Shown piece after piece: positions 23,325 to 36,139 of a stretch of DNA of 64,000 bases (position 1 is the first letter of the stretch; each line of letters begins with the position of its first letter). Source of the stretch: Persicaria tinctoria (Eukaryota > Streptophyta > Magnoliopsida > Caryophyllales > Polygonaceae); assembly GCA_037127255.1 (NCBI GenBank), contig JBANSL010000003.1, forward strand, positions 1,490,501-1,554,500, given 5' to 3'. The notes below the pieces were generated by a model. It saw nothing but the letters and a program-made list of their open reading frames with translations, was not told where the DNA came from and made no database searches. A program made the translations under genes and the position numbers.

Positions 23325-26300
23325 ATGGAAACCGAAACATCTGCGAAATCAGCTCCATTGGAGATGGAGATGGAGATGGAGATGGGAAAGAGCAACAAGG
23401 AGGAGTTAAAGTCGACGAATGATCAGTCAGTTCCGTTCTACAAGCTGTTCACTTTCGCCGATACAACTGACAAGATTCTTATGGTGGTTGGCTCAATCTG
23501 CGGAGCAGGAAATGGCGTATGTATGCCTCTTATGACAGTCTTGTTCGGCGAGCTGATTGATGCCTTTGGCCAAAACCAGAACACCTCGCACATCATCCAT
23601 GTCGTCTCAATGGTCGCTCTTAAGTTCGTCTACTTGGCTATTGGTGTCGGCGTTGCAGCATCTCTTCGTAAGCACTACCATCCTTTAAGGCCTGATCTGA
23701 CTTAAGATTATAATCTAGATGAAAATTTTGATGAAAATCTAAAGTATATTTAGGCTCTGTTTGGCATACTATACAATAAGTAGCTTTTCGGAGGTTGTGG
23801 CTTTGATATTATATATTTTTACATGAAATAAATATAAGATTTTAATTTATTTTGGAATTTTTTTAACAACTACTCACCCAAGCTTTTCGGAGTTTATGAT
23901 TTTTTATTCACAAATTTTTGTCAACTATATCCTAACAACTAGGTAATTTCTCAAACAACATACTGGCTTATTAACTATATTTAACACAAATAATCAATCA
24001 GCTTCAGCTACCCCAATGAGTTGATAAGATGTGAATGTGATTGATCTTTATTGATTCGTCGACAGAGGTGATTTGTTGGATGGTCACCGGAGAAAGGCAG
24101 GCTGCAAGGATACGGAACCTATACCTGAAAGCAATCATACGACAAGATGTCGCGTTCTTTGACAAGGAGACAAACACAGGAGAAGTTGTTGGACGGATGT
24201 CAGGCGACACTGTCCTCATTCAGGATGCCATGGGCGAGAAGGTACCGATAAATTGCTTGTTGTTCGTCTAAGTTTGCTTCTATTGTGTTTCAGAATCTCA
24301 CAAAACCGGTTAATGTTGTATTGATCTTAGGTTGGCCAGTTCATACAGCTGACATCAACATTTCTTGGAGGCTTTGTCATAGGATTCATAAAGGGTTGGC
24401 TACTCACCCTTGTCATGCTTTCTTGCATCCCACTCGTCATAATTGCTGGGGCGATTATGTCTATTACGATATCCAAGACATCAACAAGAGGGCAATCCGC
24501 GTATGCAAAGGCATCCAATGTTGTAGAGCAATCGATAGGCTCCATTAGAACGGTGAGTTTTAGTCCTCGGATGCACATGGAATATATTGATATATGTTTT
24601 GTTGTCTCTTTGGCTTATTTGAGGTGTTTTGAAAACTAGGTGGTGTCCTTCACTGGTGAAAAGCATGCTGTGTCCGAGTACAAGAGGGCTATCGTAGACG
24701 CCTATAAGGCAAGTGTTCATCAAGGACTGGCTTCTGGATTGGGCCTTGGATCTCTTTTCCTAGTCATCTTTGGAAGCTATGCATTGGCTATATGGTTTGG
24801 CTCGAAAATGATCATCGAAAAAGGGTACTCCGGAGGTGCTGTTCTGAATGTGATCTTCGCCGTCTTGACTGGATCCATGTGAGCTAAATTTCGCAATGTC
24901 AATCTCCTTAGGACTAATGAATCCACAACCTGTTTTTTCATGTACTGTATATAACAACGTGTTGATTTTTCTGTATTATAGGTCACTTGGGCAAGTGTCC
25001 CCTTGTCTTAGTGCATTTTCAGCAGGGCAAGCTGCAGCATATAAGATGTTCGAAACAATCAATCGAAAACCAGAGATTGATGCATCCGACATGGGTGGGA
25101 AAGTACTAGATGACATCCGCGGTGATATTGAGCTAAGAGATGTCTACTTCAGCTATCCTGCTAGACCGGATGAGCAAATATTCCGTGGATTCTCCCTCTC
25201 CATCCCTAGCGGAAAGACTATCGCCTTGGTTGGACAAAGTGGAAGCGGAAAATCAACAGTTGTTAGTCTTATAGAGAGGTTTTATGACCCACAACTTGGT
25301 CAAGTCTTCATTGATGGTATCAATCTTAAGGACTTCCAACTCAAATGGATTCGGAATAAGATTGGCCTTGTTAGTCAAGAACCTGTGTTGTTCGCTTCCA
25401 CAATAAGAGATAACATTGCTTATGGGAAGGACGGGGCTACAACCGAAGAAATCAAAGCTGCAACTGAGCTTGCGAATGCTGCAAAATTCATTGATAAGCT
25501 ACCTCAGGTTAGTCTACATATCCGGTTCTCATGTTACATTATATCGATGTTTCCCTTAATTGACCTTTTGTTGTATATCTTATAGGGATTAGACACTTTA
25601 GTTGGAGAACATGGAACTCAGCTATCAGGTGGACAAAAGCAGAGGGTTGCAATAGCAAGAGCAATACTAAAGGACCCAAGAATCTTACTTCTTGATGAAG
25701 CCACTAGTGCACTTGATGCGGAATCTGAAAGGATAGTACAAGAGGCGTTGGATAGGGTGATGGTCAATCGAACAACCGTAGTTGTAGCTCATCGTTTGAG
25801 CACAGTGCGAAATGCTGATCAGATTGCGGTTATCCATCAAGGAAAGGTGGTTGAAAAAGGTAATTTTGACATTCGTATATACTTCAATTATTTCACCAAA
25901 TCAGATCATATAATGACATAATGTCATATGATTTCAGGCACACACACTGAATTGCTAAAGGACCCTGAAGGCGCATACTCTCAGCTTATCCGGTTACAAG
26001 ACACGAAAAAAGAGCCTGAACAAGCCGAACTCCCTAGATCATTCGATCAACGACAATCGTCATCACTGCGATCAATAAGTAGAGGATCATCAGGAAGAGT
26101 GGGCAGCAGTCGACGCTCACTTTCATTTATGTCCGGTGTAGGCCTAGATGTTCTAGAAGGTGGAGCTCATGACACTGATTTGGTATCTATTGATGAAAGT
26201 GAAGCTCATCCAAAAGTGTCGGTCAAACGACTTGCCTATCTCAACAAGCCTGAGCTACCTGCATTGCTGCTTGGTGCGTTCTTTGCCATCATCAATGGCT

Positions 26301-28239
26301 GCATATTTCCGTTCTTTGGGATCATACTCTCCGGTGCAATCACTTCATTCTTCGAGTCAGCACACCAACTCAGGAAGGACTCTAGAGCATGGGCGTTGAA
26401 GTTTTTTGCCCTTGGTGTAGTAGCAATGATAGCTTATCCGGTTCAGACCTACTTCTTCTCGGTGGCTGGTGGTAAGCTCATACAACGGATTAGATCCTTG
26501 TGCTTCGAGAAAGTTCTTTCCATGGAGATTGGATGGTTTGATGAGCCACAAAACTCAAGTGGTGCCATTGGAGCTAGGCTCTCCTCCGATGCAGCAGCTG
26601 TTCGCGGTCTAGTAGGTGACACGATGTCTTTGCTTGTTCAGAATATGGCAACAGCAATTGCTGGTCTACTTATTGCTTTTATAGCCAATTGGATGTTGGC
26701 TTTCATTATCCTTGTACTGATACCCCTCATTGGACTCGGTGGTTATGTCCAATTGAAGTTCATACAAGGGTTCAGCTCAGATGCTAAGAAGAAATACGAA
26801 GACGCAAGCCAAGTTGCAAATGACGCGGTTGGGAGCATAAGAACTGTGGCTTCCTTTTGTGCAGAAGAGAAAGTAGTCAAGTTATATGAGAGCAAGTGTG
26901 AAGGACCGATGAAGGCAGGCATAAGACTCGGGTTTGTTAGTGGCATAGGCTTCGGAGTGTCCAATTCATTACTCTTCTTGGCATACGCTGTTAGTTTCTA
27001 TGCCGGAGCACAACTTGTTGGACATGGAAAAGCAACCTTTTTTGAGGTTTTTCGAGTAAGCAAACGAATCCTTCCTAAGTTGAATATCTCCTTAAAAAAT
27101 ACAATGTGAATGAAATACTTATGTTGTTGTTGTTGTTTGTAGGTGTTTTTCGCTTTGGCCATGGCGGCGATTGGCATTTCCCAATCAAGTTCCATCACCC
27201 CGGATAGTAGCAAAGCTAGAAGTGCAGCTGGTTCCGTATTTGCGATTCTTGACCGTAAATCAAGCATAGATGCAAGCAATGAATCAGGGACTACTCTTGA
27301 GGAGGTGAAGGGAGAGATTGAACTTAGGCACGTGAGCTTCAAGTATCCCACTAGACCTGATATTCATATCTTCCGAGACATCAACTTGGCTATTCGAGCT
27401 GGCCAGGTAAATCTCAATCTCACCTCTAAGAAAACTGTTTCACTTTCACACAATATCATTTTGTGATTCGCCTCAACTTAAGATTGCGTTCTTGTTTAGA
27501 CGGTTGCATTGGTTGGAGAAAGCGGAAGTGGAAAATCAACCGTCATCTCTCTACTACAAAGGTTCTACAATCCCGATTCAGGTCATATCACCCTTGATGG
27601 AGTTGAAATTCACAACTTCAAACTTAAGTGGTTGAGACAACAAATGGGCCTTGTTAGCCAAGAGCCTGTCTTGTTTAACGAAACCATACGCGCTAACATT
27701 GCATATGGAAAGGGAGGGAACGCTAGCGAATCTGAAGTCACAGCAGCCGCGGAGATGGCAAATGCACACAACTTCATTAGTGCATTGCATCAGGTACCAT
27801 TTGTTGTTTTTCTGATGTTGTTATTGTTATTATTTATATTGTTGATCGATTACAAAAAAAAAACAAATTTTATTATGTTTTGTAGGGATATGAAACAATA
27901 GTTGGTGAGCGCGGAACACAACTGTCAGGAGGGCAAAAGCAACGAGTGGCAATTGCGCGCGCCATAGTAAAGAGCCCGAAGATACTACTATTGGATGAGG
28001 CGACGAGTGCATTGGATGCCGAGTCAGAGAGAGTTGTTCAAGATGCATTGGACCGAATCATGGTGAACCGGACCACAATTGTTGTGGCTCATAGGCTGTC
28101 AACAATCAAGAATGCGGATGTCATTGCAGTGGTGAAGAATGGAGTCATTGTAGAGAAGGGAAAACATGAAACTTTGCTTCGCGTTAAAGATGGCGCTTAT
28201 GCATCCTTGGTGGCTCTTCACATGAGTGCTTCCTCGTAA
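23325..28239 (+). CDS. ABCB (MDR/P-glycoprotein) transporter, copy A, complete
   Basis: Ten exons: 23325-23667, 24066-24241, 24331-24552, 24640-24878, 24982-25507, 25586-25859, 25938-27055, 27143-27406, 27500-27793, 27886-28239; 1269 aa, the usual size of plant full-length ABCBs. Layout is TMD1-NBD1-linker-TMD2-NBD2. NBD1 has Walker [10 protein letters not shown] (~410), LSGGQKQ and [19 protein letters not shown]2 has GESGSGKST (~1060), LSGGQKQ and the same Walker B/D-loop. The sequence is closest to the Arabidopsis ABCB4/11/21 group as I recall it, whose members move auxin in root cells; the substrate here is inferred only. The acidic N-terminus carries a fourfold EM dipeptide from a GAGATG repeat. 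The start is the ATG at 23325. No frameshift or lost motif is seen, so it is probably functional. Confidence 0.96.
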
Positions 28240-28806
28240 CCACATTCGAGTGTGGTCGATTTTTCTTCTCTGTAAAGCGAGCTTGAGATCTCTGATTAAG
28301 GAAGGAAAGTTCATTGTCAGTTCATATCACATTGTCAATAAACACATACTATCTTTAAATGTGTTTCAAATTTTTGAATAGGAATAAAGTTTGTTTATTC
28401 ACCTCTTATAAAGCACATTCAATACATCAAAATTTTGAAACAGTTGACACGGTGATATAAACTATATTTTTGTTTTGTTTTGTTTTGTTTTGTAAGCTCT
28501 ATTTCAACATGAATTGAGATATACATTCAATATTTCTACTTGATTTAAAATCATTTTGAACTTAATAACTCCCTTTATTGACTTTAAATTCTCTTATTTA
28601 GGGTTTTGATTTTTTAAGGGATAAGATCTCTTGTAGACTTTCTTTATCGTTTAAACTACAGAAAAAAATAGGAGAATCCGATTCCTCAACGAGTTATTCA
28701 GTTACATTGACTAGGTTTTCGATTGCATCACCTTATTAGAGATTACAATGCAGTTATTCGACTGCATTGTATTGCACTTATGTTATTTTTCATAATTTAA
28801 TTCAAT
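28240..28806. other. 3' flank of ABCB copy A
   Basis: 3' UTR and downstream DNA homologous to 40985-42900 (copy B) and to 59409-59478 plus 61786 onward (copy C). Contains a (TTTTG)n stretch near 28470, which is the uninterrupted form of the site occupied by an insertion in copy B. Confidence 0.7.
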
Positions 28807-28814
28807 CAAATAAC

Positions 28815-29115
28815 CAGTGGCAAAACCTGAATTATACATTCGATGGGGTCAAAAAAATATTTGAGATTTTTTTATTGTTTTTATATCACATTCACACCAA
28901 TTTTTAAAATTATTCTTCTAAGAAGTTAATATTGAGATTTGAACCCTTGATTTGTAGATTAAAATGCTTCTCATTTACCAACTAAGCTAGAGGAATTAGT
29001 TGTTAAAATACTCTTTTACTACTAAATATAATTACAATTTTTTACATATTACATTAAAAAAAATTTGCCCAGAGGGGCCATAGCTACCTCCCGCCCCCAA
29101 GGAGTTCCACCCCTA
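28815..29115. mobile_element. hAT-type MITE, 301 bp, in the copy A 3' flank
   Basis: Perfect 8-bp target duplication CAAATAAC (28807-28814 and 29116-29123). The ends are CAGTGGCAAAACC on the left and, inverted, TAGGGGTGGAA on the right. Copy B's flank (~42890) has the empty site with no such insert. Non-coding. Confidence 0.85.
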
Positions 29116-29432
29116 CAAATAACTAATAATTGCACCCGAATAACTTAATACAACCGAATAGCTATTTTATGTTTTTTTTAAGAGTAGGCAAACATTAGGA
29201 GAGTTTTACGTAAACCGCGAAACACCTCCTTGATCATCCTACAGGATGATGGAATACAAGTCCCTATTAAAAGGGATAGTAGCTATTACTAATAATACCA
29301 TGTCTAGCTATGTAGCCGGCTACTCTACTAGCTTCTTTGTAGCAATGTCTTAATTCAACATAGTTAAAAACTGGTAGCCATTGATTGGATATTCTCCCCT
29401 TCATGCATGATTTCCCATTTGATGTTATCTTC

Positions 29433-31477
29433 TGTAAGTGCATAAATCTGCACCTCCTTCCTTCTCGGCATCGATCGATCACCTGCATAGAAGGAGAGGA
29501 TGAAGAGGCGGGGCTCGCTCCCCGGAGGAGCCTCCGACGCTCAAGTCAGAATGTGTCGGCTGATCGAAGCCCCTCTAACCCTAGTAGTTCAATAATATTT
29601 ATAATGAGAATTATGGTTTGATTATTTCACCTTGCAAATGACGATTATGCCCCTATAGATCATATGGAATTACTTTTGCTCTATCAATTGCCCCTCGGGT
29701 TTCTTCTTCATGTCTCGATGATGAAGGAAGCCGAAAAAAGTAAATGGCGAAGTTTGTCGATTGAACGATGATTTTGCCGCAAACGTTAGTCGCTTGATTC
29801 GTAGTTGGCTATTGTGGCCGTAATTGGCTAATATGGCCTTGAGCGGCTAAGTTGGCCTTGATCGGCTAATGCGGCCTTGAGCGGCTAGTGTGGCCTTGAG
29901 GGGCTAAGTTGGCCTTGAGCGGCTAGTGTGGCCTTGAACGGCTAGTGTGGCCTTGAGCGGCTAGTGTCGCCTTGAGCGGTTAATATGGCCTTGAGCGGCT
30001 AAGTTGGCCTTGATCGGCTAAGTTGGCCTTGAGCGGCTAAGTTGGCCTTGATCGGCTAATGTGGCCTTGAGCGGCTAAGTTGGCCTTGAGCGGCTAATGT
30101 GGCCTTGAGCGGCTAAGTTGGCCTTGAGCGGCTAATGTGGCCTTGAGCGGCTAAGTTGGCCTTGAGCGGCTAATGTGGCCTTGAGCGGCTAAGTTGGCCT
30201 TGAGTGGCTAAGTTGGCCTTGATCGGCTAATGTGGCCTTGAGCGGCTAAGTTGGTCTTTTTTCCACAAATAGCTTAAATGTGTGGGCATAACTGCAATTT
30301 CCAAGAACTATGGACTGATCTTGTAATTAGTCTCAATTTACAAAGTAACATCTCGGCCGCTTTGCAAAGTAACGTCTTGGTCGCGGATTAATTATTGGTA
30401 ATTAATCCAAATTTGCAATGTGTAACGTCTTCTTCGTAGGGCTTGTAGCAGGCGGTGGCGGCGCAGGACTTCAACACGGGCTCCTCACAACCTCTCGACC
30501 TCGAATCGACTGCCCCTGCTCTCAGCCGCCACCGGACAGCACCTCGCCTGTACACCGCCGTCGGCCTCCCCGTGCCCAGAGCCGGCCACCAGCTCCACCG
30601 ACAGTAGAAGATCCACCTAGATCTGCCTCCCTCTCGTATCCGCACAGACCGCCAACCCATCTCCTCTTCGCTAATTGTTCAGAATTGGGAAGAGCGGCAG
30701 CGGCAGTTGATTCCATACGACATCCTCGGCCTTGAATTTGAATTCGAGAGGACGGAAGGCAACAACAGCGAACGTCGACGGCGATTGAGCATGGGTGCCC
30801 CCGACCTACCCATCGCTACCGGTGCGTTCTCGTTGGTTCGATGAAAGGGGATGCTTGGTAGCGGCGGCTACGGCGCAATCCCAAACCAGGTCCAATCGGA
30901 GTCACACAGAGAGAAAGAGACCGAGGAGGCCGGAGTCAGTGGCTATGGTGGCGATGGAGGCTCGGATCTGACAGGTTTCGAACCTAAGGGAGGGCGATCC
31001 AGTCGAGTACAACGTCTCGGTCGGGCGGAGGACGCGGTGGTGGCTTTGGATTCAACGCTGGAAGTGGAGACGGCGATGCCGGTTACGATGGCGGTGGCGG
31101 TTGCTACTCGTGCAGATCCGCCACCACTCATAAGGCCTCACCAATGATTGATCTTTGTTGCTTCTTTCATTGAGAGATCCGATCTTATGACCTTTTGATC
31201 GAATTCCCACAGACGGCGCCAAATGTAAGTGCATAAATCTGCACCTCCTTCCTTCTCGGCATCGATCGATCACCTGCATAGAAGGAGAGGATGAAGAGGC
31301 GGGGCTCGCTCCTCGGAGGAGCCTCCGACGCTCAAGTCAGAATGTGTCGGTTGATCGAAGCCCCTCTAACCCTAGTAGTTCAATAATATTTATAATGAGA
31401 ATTAGGGTTTGATTATTTCACCTTGCAAATGACGATTATGCCCCTATAGATCATATGGAATTACTTTTTCTCTATCA
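29433..31477 (-). mobile_element. Non-autonomous LTR retrotransposon (Tat/gypsy-type PBS) with internal minisatellite
   Basis: Two 254-bp LTRs (29433-29686 and 31224-31477) begin TG and end CA on the plus strand and are nearly identical. 5-bp target duplication TCTTC (29428-29432, 31478-31482). Orientation is minus: next to the right LTR the minus strand reads TTTGGCGCCGTCTGTGGG, a primer-binding site typical of plant gypsy/Tat elements, and a GAGGGG polypurine tract abuts the left LTR. The 1.5-kb interior has only short unrecognised open frames and a 19-bp tandem repeat. No gag or pol domain is seen. Confidence 0.88.
29805..30254. repeat. 19-bp minisatellite (GCGGCTAAGTTGGCCTTGA), about two dozen units
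   Basis: Head-to-tail units of 19 bp that alternate mainly between AAGTTGG and AATGTGG variants, sometimes ATCGG for AGCGG. It lies inside the Tat-like element. Unit variants recur in alternating order, suggesting amplification as dimers. Confidence 0.92.
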
Positions 31478-31729
31478 TCTTCCTTCCTTATTGCCTTGAT
31501 TAGACCTTGGTTGTCACCTTTTATAATAACTTTCCGAAGACCTTTCCTTGTCGCCTGTTGCAGATCTAAACAGATTGCAGCACCTTAATTCTGTTTGTAA
31601 CATAGTACCTTTGTTAGTTTCCTGATAGAAGATATCTATCACATTACCTTTGGAGTCTCTGATGACCCCCCCTCCCCCCCCCCCCCCCCCCCTTGGCAAA
31701 TGCCCGTGGGTATATAGCTATTTTATGTT

Positions 31730-32000
31730 GTTGATTATATCTTGACTGACCAAAGGCACATGGCACTCACTAGGGGTTATAATCGACTTCGGCGTTTGTA
31801 GGCCTTATTTCATATTAACCAACATGTTCTTGTACTGCAAATTTACTACCACTTACATATGAAACCCTAAAAGCAACCACATTTACTATCTAAAACATTG
31901 TCAATTCAAGAACCCCCCCCTTTTTTCCTGAAACACAATCAGTAGCTCTTGAATTGCTGATGTTATCCACCTTGTGTCAGTACAAAATTAGGTATTAACT
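31730..32000 (-). pseudogene. Fragment of the DUF7705-like gene 5' end (second copy, part 1)
   Basis: 31835-32000 is homologous to 14990-15175, the first exon and upstream region of the DUF7705-like gene, in the same minus orientation. Matching blocks include ACTTACATATGAAACCCTAA and TCTTGAATTGCTGATG. The coding part is short, has an interrupted frame and lacks the start region. The left part (31730-31830) continues the copy A 3' flank. The segment resumes after a LINE insertion at 35038. Confidence 0.8.
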
Positions 32001-35000
32001 AATTTTGTGATCACGGTCAGGTGGTGGTGGAGATTCTGGAGCAATAGGAGAGAAAAAAAGGGGTATTCAAATATTTCAACATGTGAGGGAAAACATGAAG
32101 AGTTTCAGTAAATAGTCAGTGATAATTGGATGTTCATGTGGGGGGGGGGGATTGAACAATTTTTGTTATGTAAGAAGCTAAAAAACTTGAAGATCCCCCT
32201 AAAAGATCTCAACAAGAAACTTTTTTCTGACATCGCTATATAAAAGAGCATTCCTAGCACTAAGAGAGAACTCAGAATTAGAGGAACTACTCCAGAATAT
32301 GCAAACCTCCGAGAGAAAAGCTAGACGCCTAAAGGATGCAAAATTTAGATTCAATTCCCAACTTGCAAAAGCCAAAAATGTCTTCCAGGGAGACAAATGT
32401 AATGCATATTTCCATGGATTAATGAAGAAGAATATGAGGAGGAATCATATTAGTGCACTGGTCAGAGAGGATGGATAGGAAACTATATGTCTCTTGAGGA
32501 GGTTGCTATGCAATTTGAAGAGTTTTATATCAATCTTCTAGGTACATCCAAACATACGGATAAAATAGATCATTTGTTTGTTATTGATGGGGGAGATCTC
32601 CTGGAACCAGAATCACATGAAGAGCTGATAAGGCCAATTGACTTAGAAGAGATAAAAGAGGCTCTTTGGGAAATTGGAGATGATAAGTCCCCGGGACCAG
32701 ATAGCTTCACCTCAAAATTCTTTAAGGATTGTTGGGAGACGAAAAGGGATCAATTTTGTAGAGCTATCAAAGAATTTTTTGAGACATGAAGGCTCCTCAA
32801 ACAGATTAATCACACCAGCATTGCTCTTATAGCCAAAACTACAAATGCAAATAAGGTGAGTGAATTTATACCTATTCCTTGTTGCAATGTGACATACAAA
32901 GTAATCAAAAAGATCTTAGCAAGTAGATTAAAACCGGTTTTGAAGAAACTTGTTTCCCCTGCTCAAATAGGTTTTATAGAAGGGAGATTGATGACAGAAA
33001 ATATAATGCTACTCTAGGAACTAATCAGAAAATATGCTAGGAAATGTATTAGTTCTAGATGCATTTTGAATATGGATTTAAGGAAAGCATACGACACTAT
33101 TTCTTGGGATTTTATCAAACAAATGTCGATTGCTCTCAATTTCCCTTCAAGTTTTATAAATTGGTTGATGGAATGTATATGCACCACGTCCTTCTCTATA
33201 AATATAAATGGTTGCATGAATGGATTTTTTTAGAAGGAAAAGAGGTCTTAGGCAGGGAGACCCTATTTCCCCCCTCATATTTGTGCTCGGTGTAGACTAT
33301 CTCTCCAGAGGACTATAATGATCCTTCTTGATGCACTAGAACACTTCTCCAAAGGATCTAGCCTAGAGGTAAGTTCCTTAAAATCCTCCTTTTATTTGGC
33401 AGGGGCTAAACCTGAGGTTAAATCATATCTAGTTAATAGAACAGATTTTCCTCAAGGTGAATTCCCCTTTAAATACTTAGGAATACCCATCTCCTCGGGC
33501 AGACTAACTGTTTCACAGTTCTCTCCTTTTCTAGACAAGCTGCTAACTAATATTAGCTATTGGAATTCAAAGACACTAACTTATATAGGAAAGATGGAAC
33601 TCATAGGGTAAAGTAAATGCTTTATGTGCTAAATTCTTATGGAAGTCTCATAGGGTAAAATGGAAGGATGTTTGTCTACCCAAGGAAGAAGGTGGTTTAG
33701 GGCCGAAGGGCCTTAAAACTTGGAACATTGCATTTCTGTCAAGAGTGCTATGGGATATTTTGAGGAAAAAAGATAGCTTATGGATTAGATGGTTACACTA
33801 CCAGTATTTACAAGATGGGAGTATATGGAGTTGGGAGCCCCACAAAGTAAATGATTCACCCTTAATCAAGAAAATCTTAGCTATCAAAAATGAACTTCTA
33901 ACCACTACAGGTTCTGAGGAGCAAGCAACTACTCTCTTATCTTCTTGGTGCAGTGGAGGGAAATACAAAATCAATGCATCTTATGATTTCTTCATAAGGA
34001 AAGTTGCTAAGCCTCCTTCGAGTACGGTTGTATGGGACAATATTAATCTCCCCAAGCACTCATTTATTCTATGGCTCGAAGCTAAGGGGAGATTGTGCAC
34101 AAAAGATAAGATCGGGACAAGGGAAGTTCAACTGGGCTGTACATTTGGAATCAAGAGCTTGAATCACATGATCATATATTTTTATCTTGTAATTTCTCTT
34201 CTCAAGTATGGATGCAGGTAAAACATTGGTTGGGAATCTGGAGAGGAAAACACAATCAGAGGTTCCCTAAAATGGCTGAAAAAGGAGGCAAAAGGCAGAA
34301 GTTGGCAATCGAAGGTGAAAATGATAGGCTTAGCAACCACACTATATCACATCTGGAAGGCCAAGAATGAAAAGGAGTTCGAGGAAGTCACTAAGAGCCC
34401 GAAGGAGATTGTGTACATCATATCATAAAGCTCCACATCTACAAAGTGCTAGCTCAACGTTTCTCCCTGCATTTCAGCACTGCTCCCTTGCTTCAGGATG
34501 GCCTAATAATGGAAAACTTGGAGGAGGAATCTCAAAGCTGAATGGAGATAAAGCATAGCAATTCCTTTTTGCTCAAATGCTATCTTCATGAATGAAGGCC
34601 ATCCCCCAAATCGGACCAAGACCCCATCAGATATCTATGTGTAGGCAACATTTTGTTTTGTCTAGTTTGCCTCACAATTGTATAGGGTCTGAATGATTAA
34701 AATTGATGGCATATATGTAAGTGCAGAATAGGCTTGCGAATGGTTGGATTATAGGGTGCTCGAAGTGTTATGATGGAACCTCCTTGATGGCCGAGCCGAA
34801 GGGGAGGTGTCATCTTAACACTTTCGAGGTGTGTGTTTGACTTCCGATAGCTTTGACTTAAAGAGATAGGATCCACACAAGGACTAGGTCCCCCACCTTA
34901 AATGTTAGAAGCTTAGGATGTGAGCCTTACTCACACAAAGACCACTCAAGGAATATCCTTGTTAGTCGCCTATGGTCCGAACAACTTTGTACATATTTCA

Positions 35001-35037
35001 TTTTTTGCAATATATTTACCTTCAAAATAAAAAATAA
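32001..35037 (+). mobile_element. 5'-truncated LINE (L1-type) with decayed reverse transcriptase
   Basis: Flanked by a ~16-bp near-repeat AAAATTAGGTATNANCT and ending in an A-rich tail (~35020-35037). The plus strand encodes, with stops and frameshifts, typical plant LINE blocks: DDKSPGPDSFTSKFFKDCWE (32670), GFIEGRLMTENIML (32970), RCILNMDLRKAYDTISWDFI (33060), KYLGIPISSGRLTVSQFSPF (33480) and a zf-RVT-like KHSFILWLEAKGRLCTKDKI (34060). The YADD region is lost, and the order is RT followed by 3' domains. Inactive. Confidence 0.88.
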
Positions 35038-35145
35038 AAAAATTAGGTATCAGCTGGTGCATTTATATATGTTACAAACTTACATACAACTAAACATGGC
35101 TAACAATAGAGACTAGAGAGTATATCATCTTCAGAAAATAATACA
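35038..35145. repeat. DUF7705-like upstream segment, second copy, part 2
   Basis: Homologous to about 15175-15250 (TCAGCTGGTGCATTTAT block), continuing the duplicated 5' flank after the LINE. Confidence 0.7.
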
Positions 35146-36114
35146 TACTCCCTCTGTTTCCAAATAAATGACTTTTTCAAGTCAACCATGTAAAAAACTA
35201 TATAAAATATTAAATTTTTAATTTTTTTTCATAATATTATATATATATATTACTTCCTCCGTTAATTAAAACTTGGCGTTTTACTATTTACGCACGTGTT
35301 TTTAGGTGTTAAAAACTACATAAAATATTAAATTTTTTTAATAATTTCATACGTAATACAATTAAGTATGAATTTATAAAAACAAATGTGAAAAATTGTT
35401 AATATTTAATATATTTTTATCATTCTAAAAAAATGTGCATGAATTGTAAACGAAAAGTTTTAATTAACAGATAGAGTATTAAGAAGTATGATCGAGTTCA
35501 TAAAAAAAAAAATTAAAAAATTATATTTTATACTCCCTCTATTAATTAAAACTTGTCGTTTACTATTAATGCACTCTTTTTTAGTCCCCATTTGGTTAGT
35601 CAGTTAAAAACACAGGAAGTTAAAAAAAACCTATGAAGTAGGATATATTCCTGTGTTTGGTGGACAAAATGACACATGAATTCAATTTCCTAGGAATTTC
35701 AATTCCTCAAAGTCGTAGGAAGTTCACTTACCTAGGGGGACTAGGTAAGTTCAACTTCCACTATTTTTTAATGTGAATTTATTTATTTTCCAATTTATAT
35801 TTCTAAAAACCAAAGTTCAACAAAACAACTTTTACAATTCATGGGAATTGCATTTCACGTGAATTCAATTCATGAGAAGTAAGTTCCCGGGAAGTGTACT
35901 TCCCGCATTCAACCAAACGAGGAATGATAAAAACTATATTTGTTTTTATAAATTCATACTTGATAGTAATAAGTACTCCGTATGAAATTATTTTAAAAAA
36001 TTATTAAAAAAATTAATATTTTATATAGTTTTTTAACACCTCAAAAAACGTGCGTGAATAGTAAAATACGTGCATAAATAGTAAAAGGTCAATTATTTAG
36101 AAACTGGGGGAGTA
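35146..36114. mobile_element. Nest of Stowaway-like and Harbinger-like MITEs
   Basis: The outer element starts TACTCCCTCTGTTTCC and ends GAAACTGGGGGAGTA. Inside it are a second one, 35251-35478 (CTTCCTCCGTTAATTAAAAC and its inverted end), and a third starting 35531 (CTCCCTCTATTAATTAAAAC). The third is itself interrupted at about 35583-35930 by an element with ends CCCCATTTGGTTAG and CAACCAAACGAGG. All are non-coding and AT-rich. Boundaries of the innermost piece are approximate. Confidence 0.7.
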
Positions 36115-36139
36115 TAGAATTATAGTATCAACTTTAAAG

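Larger units (their letters stand above)
29174..31713 (-). mobile_element. 5'-truncated LINE, minus strand, split by a nested LTR element
   Basis: Flanked by 16-bp direct repeats ATAGCTATTTTATGTT (29158-29173 and 31714-31729). The short poly-A (T run at the left) marks the 3' end of a minus-strand LINE. Coding remnants on either side of the nested insert are the C-terminal RNase H domain: GGGGVIRDSKGNVIDIFYQE near 31680-31620, then ITSNGKSCMKGRISNQWLP and VELRHCYKEASRVAGYIARH at 29430-29290. Frames are broken. A run of C (31666-31692, one T inside) lies at the 5' end of the RNase H piece. Confidence 0.85.

Noticed and set aside
29805..30254. Possible CRISPR-like array
   Set aside because: Units are contiguous 19-mers without unique spacers in a plant nuclear context; it is a minisatellite.
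30388..31279. Frames of 60-105 codons in the Tat-like element
   Set aside because: GC-rich interior of a non-autonomous LTR element; no recognisable gag or pol motif.
32487..34221. Reverse transcriptase frames as an active gene
   Set aside because: Multiple in-frame stops and frameshifts, a missing catalytic YADD region and 5' truncation; it is a dead LINE.
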